Assembly: GCA_946186665.1 (NCBI GenBank)
Contig: CAMHOE010000014.1
Coordinates: forward strand, 1 to 52,575
Direction of reading: 5' to 3'
Source: an uncultured Clostridia bacterium
GTDB lineage: Bacteria; Bacillota; Clostridia; Oscillospirales; Acutalibacteraceae
Length of the DNA: 52,575 bases
Shown: positions 25,160 to 33,276 of the stretch, in pieces
How the letters are laid out: every line of letters starts with the position of its first letter
Numbering within the stretch: position 1 is the first letter of the stretch
Program-made: the position numbers and the translations under genes
The notes under the pieces: model-generated
Seen by the model: only the letters and a program-made list of their open reading frames with translations
The model's database searches: none
Told to the model about the DNA's origin: nothing

Positions 25160-26140
25160 TTATAATCTTCCTGTTGTCAAAAACAATCCATAAACATTTT
25201 CTCTATGATACTTTACATTTTCAATATCAGGTGCAAAAAATGCATTGTTTGGAATTCTTATTCTCTTACCGTTAAATAAATTCAGATATTCACTTGTTAT
25301 TCGAGGGTGAACAACAACCTTTAAGTCATCATCAAGAGTAAAAAATCCTTTATCAAAAGCCCAGTGAAGATCTCTGCACAAAGCTAATCCGTTATTTGGC
25401 ATAAACAATCCACCATGACTTTTGGGTTTAATATGTGCTGCTTCCAGATTCATATATGATTCAAACCTTATTACTGTACCGGTAACAGCACACAGATTAT
25501 CATATCCGACCATAATAAAATCTCTGAATGATACAGCATTGAAAAGCGCAGCAATATTCTCTGTTGATGTTGCAATTTTGCTGGTAACTGTTTCATCAAT
25601 AGCAACTTCACAATCATCTGGCTTTGCAATCCGTCTGACTTTCTCTTCAAATTCAGGAATAATCCCTTCAAAAATGCCATAACCACCATTTATCGGATAG
25701 TCATTAATAAAAGAATTCCACTTGTCATAAAAATCCGAACCGTTGTTTATTATGTGATCCAAATAATAAACGGTTTGAATTTCGCCATCTTCTGTAATAT
25801 CTTCAGTTCTAATTATTATAATATCATTCTCAGAAAACAATAATATCTGTTCTTCCAACTCTTTGTTAAGATAAAGACGATATTCATTTCTTGGATGAGC
25901 AGCAGTAGAACCATGGAATTTATCATTATGATATACAAAGTTACAGTAAACTTTTTTACCTGAGTACAATGGAATGACAGGCAATATAGCAGAGTCATTC
26001 AACTGGGTTTCTGACAAAGGAGGAAACATTGCCAATACTTCTTTATTCATAGAAGTAAGAAGATACCTTCCTCTCTGTGGTTTACCGTCTCTTACACTTC
26101 CCAACTCCTGAAATCCACATTTTTTAAGATAGTACTTCAT
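25160..26140 (-). CDS. HNH restriction endonuclease
   Basis: The start at 26140 follows GGGAG with an 8-bp spacing; the longer frame has no ribosome site. The 326-residue protein carries an HNH nuclease domain at about 225-275: C-A-V-T-G, then L-E-A-A-H-I-K-P near 241, P-N-N-G-L-A-L-C near 256, and H-W-A-F-D-K-G-F-F near 267. These match HNH restriction enzymes paired with cytosine-5 methyltransferases. The N-terminal 200 residues have no domain I can name. As the first gene of the cargo operon it is the most likely restriction subunit. Confidence 0.88.
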   Translation of the reverse strand: MKYYLKKCGFQELGSVRDGKPQRGRYLLTSMNKEVLAMFPPLSETQLNDSAILPVIPLYSGKKVYCNFVYHNDKFHGSTAAHPRNEYRLYLNKELEEQILLFSENDIIIIRTEDITEDGEIQTVYYLDHIINNGSDFYDKWNSFINDYPINGGYGIFEGIIPEFEEKVRRIAKPDDCEVAIDETVTSKIATSTENIAALFNAVSFRDFIMVGYDNLCAVTGTVIRFESYMNLEAAHIKPKSHGGLFMPNNGLALCRDLHWAFDKGFFTLDDDLKVVVHPRITSEYLNLFNGKRIRIPNNAFFAPDIENVKYHRENVYGLFLTTGRL

Positions 26141-26186
26141 ATAATCAGCTCCCTTCAAATAATATTACAATTAAATCTTGAAAAAT

Positions 26187-26215
26187 AAGGCATCCATCAA
26201 ACTGATGAATGCCTT
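26187..26215 (-). terminator. Terminator at the right end of the element, after rpsI
   Basis: AAGGCATTCATCA and TGATGGATGCCTT form a 13-bp stem, followed on the minus strand by ATTTTTC. It should stop rplM-rpsI transcripts before the cargo operon, although it belongs to the element side of the junction. Related hairpins lie at 14488-14517 and 7313-7342. Confidence 0.7.
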
Positions 26216-26220
26216 AAATT

Positions 26221-26252
26221 TGTTAGTTACCTGTTAGTTACGTGTTAGTTAC
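26221..26252. repeat. Right-end TGTTAGTTAC direct repeats
   Basis: Three perfect copies of TGTTAGTTAC start at 26221, 26232 and 26243, exactly 11 bp apart and in the same orientation as the left-end pair. They are candidate integrase arm-binding sites. Confidence 0.7.
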
Positions 26253-26287
26253 CGTCCTGAAACCACCGCATTCCAGTGAAATCCAGA

Positions 26288-26355
26288 ACGATAAAACCCG
26301 CATAAACACTGTATTTTTGATAACCGCCGTAAGGCTGTGATTATCTCTTCGAGAA
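26288..26355. repeat. Right att copy overlapping the rpsI 3' end
   Basis: This is the partner of 14580-14647. The part from 26341 on is coding (the last codons of rpsI, Q-F-S-K-R-stop) and the rest is non-coding element sequence. The identical core spans 26298-26329, and the match ends within the gene at about 26355. Confidence 0.82.
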
Positions 26356-26742
26356 CTGCGGAGCACGGCGAGCTGCCTTGAGTCCGTACTTCTTTCTTTC
26401 CTTCATACGAGGATCACGAGTGAGGAAGCCAGCTTTCTTAAGGCGAGGACGAAGGTTCTCGCTGTCATACTGAAGAAGCGCACGGGAAATACCGTGACGG
26501 ATAGCACCTGCCTGACCGGTAACACCGCCGCCTGCAACTCTGCAAACAACGTCAAACTGAGCTTCGGTGCCTGTAAGAGCAAGAGGCTGACGAACGATGA
26601 GCTTGAGAGTTTCAAGACCAAAGTAATCATCGATATCTCTGTCGTTGATCGTAACCTTGCCTGTTCCCTTGTAGAGTCTTACTCTTGCAACAGAGCTTTT
26701 TCTTCTGCCTGTGCCGTAAAAATATGGTGTCTTATCGTACAT
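26341..26742 (-). CDS. rpsI: 30S ribosomal protein S9
   Basis: The 133-residue protein has the full S9 pattern: [13 protein letters not shown], then [26 protein letters not shown] and the C-terminal tail S-K-R that reaches the decoding centre. It is cotranscribed with rplM 18 bp upstream. Its last codons form the attachment site of the mobile element; integration leaves the reading frame and tail intact. Ribosome site GGAGG is visible. Confidence 0.99.
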   Translation of the reverse strand: MYDKTPYFYGTGRRKSSVARVRLYKGTGKVTINDRDIDDYFGLETLKLIVRQPLALTGTEAQFDVVCRVAGGGVTGQAGAIRHGISRALLQYDSENLRPRLKKAGFLTRDPRMKERKKYGLKAARRAPQFSKR

Positions 26743-26760
26743 AATTTATTGCCTCCTCCC

Positions 26761-27189
26761 TTATTTCTCTAAAACGATAGGCTGCTGAGCCTGATGCTTA
26801 TGCTCGCTGCCCTGATATACATGAAGTCTTGTAAGCGCCTTGCGTCCGATAGTGTTATCGGGGATCATGCCCTTAACAGCAAGCTTCAGAGCAAGCTCCG
26901 GCTTGTTAGCCATAAGCTCGTCGTATCTTACGGACTTCATATGACCGATATAACCTGTGTGGTGATAGTAGAACTTCTGCTCTGCCTTTTTGCCTGTAAG
27001 AACTGCCTTCTCAATGTTTGTTACGATAACGAAGTCACCGCAGTCAATATGAGGTGTAAATGTGGGCTTGTTTTTACCGCGAAGAATATCTGCGACCTGT
27101 ACAGCAAGACGACCAAGCGGCTTGCCGGCAGCATCTACAACGTACCATTTACGTTCAACTTCGCCTGCTTTTGCCATATAAGTTGACAT
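26761..27189 (-). CDS. rplM: 50S ribosomal protein L13
   Basis: The start is the ATG at 27189, with GGAGG 7 bp upstream; the in-frame sequence beyond it is leader. The 142-residue protein shows [26 protein letters not shown] and [11 protein letters not shown], all L13 signatures. L13 and S9 genes are adjacent in nearly all bacteria. A consensus promoter lies at 27265-27293. Confidence 0.98.
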   Translation of the reverse strand: MSTYMAKAGEVERKWYVVDAAGKPLGRLAVQVADILRGKNKPTFTPHIDCGDFVIVTNIEKAVLTGKKAEQKFYYHHTGYIGHMKSVRYDELMANKPELALKLAVKGMIPDNTIGRKALTRLHVYQGSEHKHQAQQPIVLEK

Positions 27190-27264
27190 AGTTAATCCTC
27201 CCTGATTTCCAATTTGTCTATTCATAAAGTATATCTTTCCGACATACTCCAAGTCACAAGATAG

Positions 27265-27293
27265 ATAATAACACAGTTTTCAACAAGAGTCAA
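27265..27293 (-). promoter_or_regulatory. Promoter of rplM-rpsI
   Basis: On the minus strand TTGACT and TATTAT are separated by 17 bp, about 75 bp upstream of the rplM start. The resulting leader of about 70 bases may hold autoregulatory structure, which I did not resolve. Confidence 0.7.
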
Positions 27294-27419
27294 GGGTTTT
27301 TTGAAAAAAATTAATTTAGCTTTAATCAATCTCTCGAAATCGCCAAAATTCATACTTATACTCTATTATGCTGACTTTTGATTTTTAAATTTTTACGTGC
27401 AACAAGATAATATACAAAA

Positions 27420-27461
27420 GCTTCACCGCATGGATATATCAGATATACCATACGGCGAAGC
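27420..27461 (-). terminator. Terminator of the ABC transporter operon
   Basis: A 14-bp stem (GCTTCGCCGTATGG with CCATGCGGTGAAGC, two G-U pairs) is followed on the minus strand by TTTTGTATAT. It begins 11 bp beyond the permease stop. Confidence 0.8.
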
Positions 27462-27471
27462 TCAGGCGCTA

Positions 27472-28560
27472 TCAGAATTCGCATATATCAGCCTTTAACA
27501 TCTGTCTGCATCTTGTGATTATCAGAGGAACCATTATTGTCAGGTTACATACTAACAAACCAATAAGAGACAGGGGATGATAATAGCATAAGTATAAGCC
27601 AACGGGATAAAGAACGAGTTCATTGAAAAGAAACAGAAAAAGAAAGAATACTGCACCTCCTGCCACAAGTGCGATAAGATCCATGATCAGAAGCTCTTTT
27701 ACAAGCTTTCCTATAATGCGCTTCTTTGATATGCCTATCGCGCGATATACGGCAAATTCAAAGGTCCTGCGCTGATATGTTCCGACAAACGCTGCATTTA
27801 CAGTGACAGCCATTATAACTGCAAGAAGAATAATTATAAACATATATATCGTGTCAAAAATTTCATACTGTGCAGAGATCTGCGTCTCTGTATCCTGTAG
27901 TATCATCGCTCTGCCGTCACTATTGAGCCTGTGTACAGTGTCATAAAGCTCTGCATTGTCGATACCATCCGCCATAAGCATAGCAAAACCGTTGTACTGT
28001 TCCTCAGACTTGACCGAATATGAAAAATATCCGTCCTCATCTGTCATGCCCACAATTTCAAATTCCAGACCCGGCTGTATACCATTTTCTTTTTCATTGT
28101 CAAGCTTATCTCCTACAGAATAACCTCTGTTTGCAGCAAGCTTTCTGCTTATGAGCATTGTTCCGCTCTTCAGCTTTGAGCTGTCACAATCATAAGTAAT
28201 ACCCATACGGCCCAAGTATTTTTCAAGGTCCTTTGTGTTCCTGAAGGTCAAGCCGCAGTAGCCGCTTTCAAAACCCATTATGGTATTCCAGTTCATGCCG
28301 TTTGTTGCTGCCGGATAAATTATATATATCTTGCCTGTATCGCTTATCTCTTTCAGAAAATCAGCATATCCTTTGTTCCCGTTATCTGCGGTCAGAATAT
28401 AATTTTTCTCATAAGAAAATGCAGTCCTCCAGTTGTCCATTGGGTTTGAAACGTACAGACCGCCGAAATATGCAGCATAACCGAGAAAAAGCATGAATAT
28501 CAGCAATATACATTTACTCTTGTTCTCTCTTATAAAGTATAAGGGTGAAAACGGTTTCAT
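27472..28560 (-). CDS. FtsX-like ABC transporter permease (second permease)
   Basis: The 362-residue protein has an N-terminal membrane segment (about 18-36), a large extracellular domain (about 40-235) and three C-terminal membrane segments (about 240-262, 285-310 and 325-350). This is the MacB/FtsX topology. The motif F-A-V-Y-R-A-I-G-I-S-K-K-R-I near 268 is typical of FtsX permease cytoplasmic loops. The start overlaps the ATPase stop by 4 bp. It pairs with the permease at 29271-30446 as a heterodimer. The substrate is unknown; such transporters often export peptides or act in envelope stress. Confidence 0.88.
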   Translation of the reverse strand: MKPFSPLYFIRENKSKCILLIFMLFLGYAAYFGGLYVSNPMDNWRTAFSYEKNYILTADNGNKGYADFLKEISDTGKIYIIYPAATNGMNWNTIMGFESGYCGLTFRNTKDLEKYLGRMGITYDCDSSKLKSGTMLISRKLAANRGYSVGDKLDNEKENGIQPGLEFEIVGMTDEDGYFSYSVKSEEQYNGFAMLMADGIDNAELYDTVHRLNSDGRAMILQDTETQISAQYEIFDTIYMFIIILLAVIMAVTVNAAFVGTYQRRTFEFAVYRAIGISKKRIIGKLVKELLIMDLIALVAGGAVFFLFLFLFNELVLYPVGLYLCYYHPLSLIGLLVCNLTIMVPLIITRCRQMLKADICEF

Positions 28561-29234
28561 ACGGCTTCACCGTTCCTTTCGCTGCTGAGATTGCCGTCCC
28601 ACATCTCTATCACTCTGTCAGCGTGTTTGAGGATAGAACGGTCGTGGGTAATAACGAGAACAAGTCCCGTCTTTGAATACTCCTTAAGAACATCCATAAC
28701 AGCAAAAGCGTTTTCATGATCAAGAGCAGCCGTTGGTTCATCCGCAAACAAAACCTTCGGATCATTTATCATTGCTCTTGCTATGGCAGCTCTCTGACGC
28801 TGACCGCCTGAAAGCTGTGCCGGACGCTTCTTATATTCCCTTTCACCAAGCCCGAAGCCTTCAAGAAGCCGTTTGGCTTTTTCCACCGCTTCTCCGGAAT
28901 TATCCGCTGCTGCTACCGTAACATTATCAAGAGCAGACATATACGGTACAAGGAAATGCCGCTGGAACACAAAGCCGAATTCATTCCTCCTTAAAACCTC
29001 GCGTTCACTGTCACGAAGGGTGGTTATCTCTCTGCCGTTGTATATGATATTTCCATCTGTTGGCTTTTTCAGCGTAGAAAGGCAGTACATAAGAGTAGAC
29101 TTTCCTGAGCCTGACGGACCGATAATTCCTATCAGTCCGCTGTCAGGCAGAGTAAGATCAAATCCCCCAAGCGCATAGACCTTTTCCGTTTTTTCCATAT
29201 TGTATATCATTGTGATGTTCTTTATCTCAAACAT
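28557..29234 (-). CDS. ABC transporter ATP-binding protein (LolD/MacB type)
   Basis: The start at 29234 has GGAGTG upstream. The 225-residue ATPase shows Walker A G-P-S-G-S-G-K-S at about 39-46, Q-loop F-Q-R-H-F-L, signature L-S-G-G-Q-R-Q-R-A near 139, Walker B V-L-F-A-D-E-P and H-loop T-H-D. It is the size of a single-domain MacB/FtsE-class ATPase. It is flanked by two FtsX-like permease genes in the same operon. Confidence 0.96.
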   Translation of the reverse strand: MFEIKNITMIYNMEKTEKVYALGGFDLTLPDSGLIGIIGPSGSGKSTLMYCLSTLKKPTDGNIIYNGREITTLRDSEREVLRRNEFGFVFQRHFLVPYMSALDNVTVAAADNSGEAVEKAKRLLEGFGLGEREYKKRPAQLSGGQRQRAAIARAMINDPKVLFADEPTAALDHENAFAVMDVLKEYSKTGLVLVITHDRSILKHADRVIEMWDGNLSSERNGEAV

Positions 29235-29270
29235 GATCAACACTCCTTCTCTGTACCATAACTATACCGT

Positions 29271-30446
29271 TCAATACAAATCGTCCTCCATAGCATCTAC
29301 CGTGCGTATCTTTACAAGCGCATAACGTATGGGTATCTGCAATATTCCGACAAGGAACACAAACGCACTCAATATCTTAATAACAGAACCTATATCAAAG
29401 AAACTGCATTTCAGTCCGTCAGGCTCGATCATAACAAGGTCAAGAGCATATATCAAGGCACCTGCTATGACAACACCTGATATCAGAGCTGCAACAAATG
29501 TAAAAAGCAATTCCCTCATAATTGAAAGATAAATGCTCGTTCTTGAAAAGCCGATCGAGCAATACAGACACCACTCATTGTGACGTTCTCTCAGATACAT
29601 TGTATAAACCACCGTCAACAAAATCGTAAGAATAACGAGTACGCCGCCGTACACATATGCAGTAGAATTGTTTATCGCATCAGCGATCTCCGTTCTTATC
29701 ATTTTATCACCGTAGACATAATCATAAACATTATCTTCGGAGCCGACAGTAATATTTTCCTTTTTAAGTTCCGCAGTCATATCTTTGATATCCGAGAACA
29801 CAATCATGGACTTAATGCCCGAATCACCCTCCGCAGGTATGCCGCAGCCAAAGTACAGATCACTGTCGATTATGCCGACTATTTTATATCTTTCCTTGTA
29901 GTCGGAATAATCATAATATCCGCCAAGCTCCGACCCGTCATTCCTAATAGTCGAACGGTCAATAACTATCTCGCCGGGGTTTTCCGGAAGTCTGCCCTCT
30001 TCAACTACTGTACCAAAATCATTCAGAACATCTTCAACCTCGTCCTTTTCTACCAACGGAATAATGAAGCTTCCGGTACCTATGGCAGGTGACACGTACG
30101 CATACAGATCAGCTGCCAGATAGACACTTTTTACGCCCTCATGTTCTTCAAGCTTTCTGCCAAGCTCTGAAACCTTTTCATTTCGATTTTTAATAACCTC
30201 ATCCATACTTTCGCCCATTATAAATCTGAGATCGGTGTCTACTCCAAGAGTTTCATCCGACAGAGAAACGAACTGGATCTTTTCGGCATTGTCGATATAG
30301 ATAGAAGAAAAAGTCTCTTCTGTAGTTGAAAGCAAAAAGCCGGTGATATACGTAAGCACAAAGCAAAGACACAAGCTCAAAGCAGGCACGGCTACCCTGC
30401 GCTTATTATTCTTTATGTATTTCATAGTCGATAATTTCTGAGACAT
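29271..30446 (-). CDS. FtsX-like ABC transporter permease (first permease)
   Basis: The 391-residue protein has one N-terminal membrane segment (about 18-38), an extracellular domain rich in Asp/Glu (about 45-265), and three C-terminal segments (about 268-290, 310-340 and 355-378). The loop motif W-C-L-Y-C-S-I-G-F-S-R-T-S-I is FtsX-like. It is the first gene of the ABC operon (permease, ATPase, permease). The adjacent upstream two-component genes suggest signal-responsive expression, a common pairing in Firmicutes. Confidence 0.87.
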   Translation of the reverse strand: MSQKLSTMKYIKNNKRRVAVPALSLCLCFVLTYITGFLLSTTEETFSSIYIDNAEKIQFVSLSDETLGVDTDLRFIMGESMDEVIKNRNEKVSELGRKLEEHEGVKSVYLAADLYAYVSPAIGTGSFIIPLVEKDEVEDVLNDFGTVVEEGRLPENPGEIVIDRSTIRNDGSELGGYYDYSDYKERYKIVGIIDSDLYFGCGIPAEGDSGIKSMIVFSDIKDMTAELKKENITVGSEDNVYDYVYGDKMIRTEIADAINNSTAYVYGGVLVILTILLTVVYTMYLRERHNEWCLYCSIGFSRTSIYLSIMRELLFTFVAALISGVVIAGALIYALDLVMIEPDGLKCSFFDIGSVIKILSAFVFLVGILQIPIRYALVKIRTVDAMEDDLY

Positions 30447-30510
30447 AATATTACCTCCTCATAACCTTGTGTATTGATTATAAAATATTTCAAGGCAAAA
30501 CAAAAGTTAC

Positions 30511-30537
30511 CGCAGTCATTAAATCAATATGACTGCG
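30511..30537 (-). terminator. Terminator after the response regulator gene
   Basis: CGCAGTCAT and ATGACTGCG form a perfect 9-bp stem with a 9-base loop. The following minus-strand sequence is GTAACTTTTGTTTTG. It lies 28 bp past the response regulator stop and before the ABC operon. Confidence 0.65.
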
Positions 30538-30564
30538 ATAATTTTCTTCGGTATTTAATTATTG

Positions 30565-31188
30565 TCAGGATTTCAAAGTGACGATCAGCTTTGCACGATC
30601 GTGTATCCCTGTTTTGTCATAGATAGAGGAAATGTAGTTTTTTACTGTTCCCTCAGAAATATAAAGTGCGCCTGCGATTTGCTTGTTTGTAAGTCCTTCC
30701 GCCATGAGAGAACATATCTCTTTTTCACGAGAAGTCATATCCTCAGTAATAGAGGGGGAAGATGATCTCCTGCTCATGATAGCAGAAAGCCTTTGCATAA
30801 CTTTATTGTCTATCACGTTCTGTCCATTCATTATCTGCCTGACAGCTCCCAGTATAGCATCCTTTCCGCTGTCCTTGAGAAGATATCCGTCAGCACCGTT
30901 TGTTATCGCCTGAGTAATGCTTTTATCGTCATAAAAAGTAGTAAGCACAAGTATCTTTACAGAGCTGTGCTGTTCTTTGAGCTTTTCTATAAGTTCAAGT
31001 CCGCCCATACCCTTCATGTTCAGGTCTATGAGCGCAAGATCGCAATGCTTTTCCTTTAGTATGTCAAGAGCCTCATAACCATCATGCGCTGTAGCAATAA
31101 CTTCCATCTGATTGTATGTAAGTATTATTTCCAGACTTTCAAGCAGCAGCGGTTCATCATCTACCAGAATAATTTTCACTCCACTCAT
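30565..31188 (-). CDS. NarL/FixJ-family response regulator
   Basis: The 207-residue protein has a receiver domain (about 4-120) with the acidic pair D10-D11, phospho-acceptor Asp55 (A-L-I-D-L-N-M) and K-x-x near 105. A LuxR-type HTH follows at about 140-205 (M-T-S-R-E-K-E-I-C-S-L-M-A-E-G-L-T-N-K-Q-I). It overlaps the sensor kinase gene by one base (TAATG). The probable target is the adjacent ABC transporter operon, by analogy with similar loci. Confidence 0.95.
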   Translation of the reverse strand: MSGVKIILVDDEPLLLESLEIILTYNQMEVIATAHDGYEALDILKEKHCDLALIDLNMKGMGGLELIEKLKEQHSSVKILVLTTFYDDKSITQAITNGADGYLLKDSGKDAILGAVRQIMNGQNVIDNKVMQRLSAIMSRRSSSPSITEDMTSREKEICSLMAEGLTNKQIAGALYISEGTVKNYISSIYDKTGIHDRAKLIVTLKS

Positions 31189-32348
31189 TATTGTTTATCC
31201 TCCTCATATATCGGCAGCTTGATAACGGAATTGAAACCATGGTCGTTCACGAACCTTGCCGAGCCGCCGCATTTTTCCGAATATAATATAATTTTTTTCA
31301 AACCAAATCCATTCTTTATCAAGAACTCACTGTTATCAGGGGAATAGTCACTTTTTCCGTTGTCTGTGACCCTCAGACATATATTTCCACTGTAGGCGGA
31401 AATGGAAACAGTAAAGTGATCCGCACCACCATGACGCACACCGTTTGAAAGAAATTCCTGAAGCGCACCGCAAAGAAATTCGTTATGCTCATGAGGGATA
31501 CGCAGATAGGGGGGAGCGTCTGAATAATCGCTTATTATATCAATAGTAGTATCCATAGAGAAGCTGTCGATTATATTGTCAAGCTCCCTTATAAGATCCT
31601 CAACATAAACATATTGTGTTTCACTGTCAAGCACACGTACAGCATGGCGTATAGCTCCAAGACTTTCACGTATCCTGTCATTTGCCGTGTTCATTTTTTC
31701 TCTTGCACGTTCCGGAGCTGCATCAAAAAGCATATCGGCAGCATCGAGCGTCATTACCGCCGCTGTAATGGTATGTCCCACACTGTTGTGAATGTTCCTG
31801 CTGATGTTTTCACGTTCTTCAAGACGCGCAGCTTTATCAGAAATATAGTTCCTGACTGTCAGCTCGTGATTGAGCTTTTTCTGGTACAGCTCATTTACAG
31901 CAGTAACGCTTACCGCCTGAGATATCCTGTTTACAGCGGAAAAATACGACAGTATGAGTTTCTCAGCAAAATGAAGCACAAGGCTGCACAAAGCGATCAC
32001 TAAAAAAAAGAACACCGCTTCTGCTATACTTTTCTTTTCAAATGCAAAAACATAGATCATACAAAACAAAGAGGGCAGTATGATCTCCGAAAATCTGAAC
32101 AATCTACAGCTGCAAAGCAGCAAAAAACCAAACGGCCACCCCGAAACAACTGCAAGAGATGATGTAAGAAAAAGCATAATGATCTCCGCAGGTTTTTCAT
32201 TATCAGCAAGACTGCGCAAAGTCAGGATCACCATTATCGCTCCGCAAAGCAAAAGACAAATATATGGTAGAGATGATGTGAACAATGACAGTATAGTAAC
32301 GACCAGAATAAGCAGACCGTCCTGCATATAGTTTTCCGTTTTTTTCAT
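31188..32348 (-). CDS. Sensor histidine kinase (HisKA_3 type)
   Basis: I prefer the ATG at 32348, which has GGTGG a few bases upstream. The 386-residue protein has about five membrane segments in residues 10-135 and no sizeable extracellular sensor. The HisKA_3 dimerisation domain carries the phospho-acceptor His near residue 187 (I-S-R-N-I-H-N-S-V-G-H). A HATPase_c domain follows with the N-box near 285-295 and D-N-G-K near 350. Intramembrane-sensing kinases of this type often sense envelope stress or antimicrobial peptides together with an ABC transporter. Confidence 0.94.
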   Translation of the reverse strand: MKKTENYMQDGLLILVVTILSLFTSSLPYICLLLCGAIMVILTLRSLADNEKPAEIIMLFLTSSLAVVSGWPFGFLLLCSCRLFRFSEIILPSLFCMIYVFAFEKKSIAEAVFFFLVIALCSLVLHFAEKLILSYFSAVNRISQAVSVTAVNELYQKKLNHELTVRNYISDKAARLEERENISRNIHNSVGHTITAAVMTLDAADMLFDAAPERAREKMNTANDRIRESLGAIRHAVRVLDSETQYVYVEDLIRELDNIIDSFSMDTTIDIISDYSDAPPYLRIPHEHNEFLCGALQEFLSNGVRHGGADHFTVSISAYSGNICLRVTDNGKSDYSPDNSEFLIKNGFGLKKIILYSEKCGGSARFVNDHGFNSVIKLPIYEEDKQ

Positions 32349-32405
32349 AGGCACCACCCAATCTATTATAGCATACTATTTCTCATTTACTCAACAACAA
32401 AAAAC

Positions 32406-32448
32406 CCGGCTTTCAATATCGTCACTTATCATAACGAATGAAAGCCGG
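32406..32448 (-). terminator. Terminator of the ECF S-component gene
   Basis: CCGGCTTTCA and TGAAAGCCGG form a perfect 10-bp stem, followed on the minus strand by GTTTTTTG. It lies 33 bp past the stop of the gene at 32481 and before the kinase gene. Confidence 0.8.
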
Positions 32449-32480
32449 TATTTGTCCGGATCTTATTTGATTTGTTTTTC

Positions 32481-33017
32481 TCAGGCAGTCTTGTGTTTCT
32501 TTGTCAGCGCAAGAAATCTTTTCTTGAAATCCATTTTGTCAAGAGCAACGCCAAGAAACAGGAAGAGAGCTGCACTTGCTGCACTCTGTATGCAGTTTGT
32601 CGGGATATCCGTAAGAGCTGCGCCCCAGTCTCCATACAGCAAAGCACCTGCAAGATAATATCCGCCAACACAAATAATAGTACCCGGCACTACCGCCGCG
32701 ATGTTTCGCTTGTTAACTATAGTGGTCTTGCCGCTTGTGAAAGCTATTACAGATATTGCTTTTATTATCATTGTAGGCAGCACCCAGATGGGATAGCCGG
32801 AAAGGTAATCCGAAAGTCCTGCGCCGATAGCACCTGCTGCCATAGCATAGGGCATAGGCAAAAGCGCAGCTGCAAGATATATCATTCCGTCACCCACGTG
32901 TATATATCCCTGATGAGTCGGTATTTTTACAAAAGCTGTCAGAACATAAACCATTGCACCGAAAATAGCAGTAAGTACAAGATATTTAAGATGTTCCTGT
33001 CTTTTCCTTCTTTCCAT
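32481..33017 (-). CDS. ECF transporter S component
   Basis: The start at 33017 follows GGAGGG. The 178-residue protein has about five to six membrane helices with a conserved N-terminal segment (Y-L-V-L-T-A-I-F-G-A-M-V-Y-V-L-T-A). The substrate-site pattern Y-I-H-V-G-D-G-M-I-Y-L-A-A-A-L-L-P spans about 37-53. This is the S-component fold used with a shared EcfAAT energy module encoded elsewhere. I recall the family as TIGR04002-like; the substrate is not defined. A vitamin-type ligand is likely, and the pyridoxamine kinase gene 3.4 kb away is suggestive at most. Confidence 0.85.
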   Translation of the reverse strand: MERRKRQEHLKYLVLTAIFGAMVYVLTAFVKIPTHQGYIHVGDGMIYLAAALLPMPYAMAAGAIGAGLSDYLSGYPIWVLPTMIIKAISVIAFTSGKTTIVNKRNIAAVVPGTIICVGGYYLAGALLYGDWGAALTDIPTNCIQSAASAALFLFLGVALDKMDFKKRFLALTKKHKTA

Positions 33018-33193
33018 ACATATCCCTCCGAAAAGCTTTATTTTTTTACTTCCGCCAAAGCTTATCATATTAATAGGTTTTGACATGGTCATATTATATT
33101 ACAAAAAACTTGATTTGTCAACGCTGTAGTTTATAGAAATATGTTATACCATTAAATAGATAAAAACTATCAGCAGACGAGCTGAAATAAAAC

Positions 33194-33228
33194 AGGTGCA
33201 TCACCTGCCTGTGGAAGATGACGCACCT
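33194..33228 (-). terminator. Terminator of the transketolase operon
   Basis: AGGTGCGTCA and TGATGCACCT (one G-U pair) form a 10-bp stem, followed on the minus strand by GTTTTATTT. It starts 48 bp past the transketolase stop. Confidence 0.7.
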
Positions 33229-33276
33229 TATATTTTCCATCCTCAGCTGCGGACGGATACACGGCACCCAGCCGTA

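Larger units (their letters stand above)
14580..26355. mobile_element. Integrative and mobilizable element inserted in rpsI
   Basis: The region between the two att copies (11.7 kb) holds a tyrosine integrase, MOBP relaxase, MobC, a RepA-like ATPase, an excisionase-like protein and a restriction-modification and defence operon. It has no type IV secretion genes, so it should need a helper conjugative element for transfer. Both ends carry TGTTAGTTAC repeats in 11-bp phase, likely integrase arm sites. The rpsI coding end is preserved on the gene side. The exact crossover lies somewhere in the shared repeat. The cargo operon looks more AT-rich than the chromosome on either side, judged by eye. 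Confidence 0.85.
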
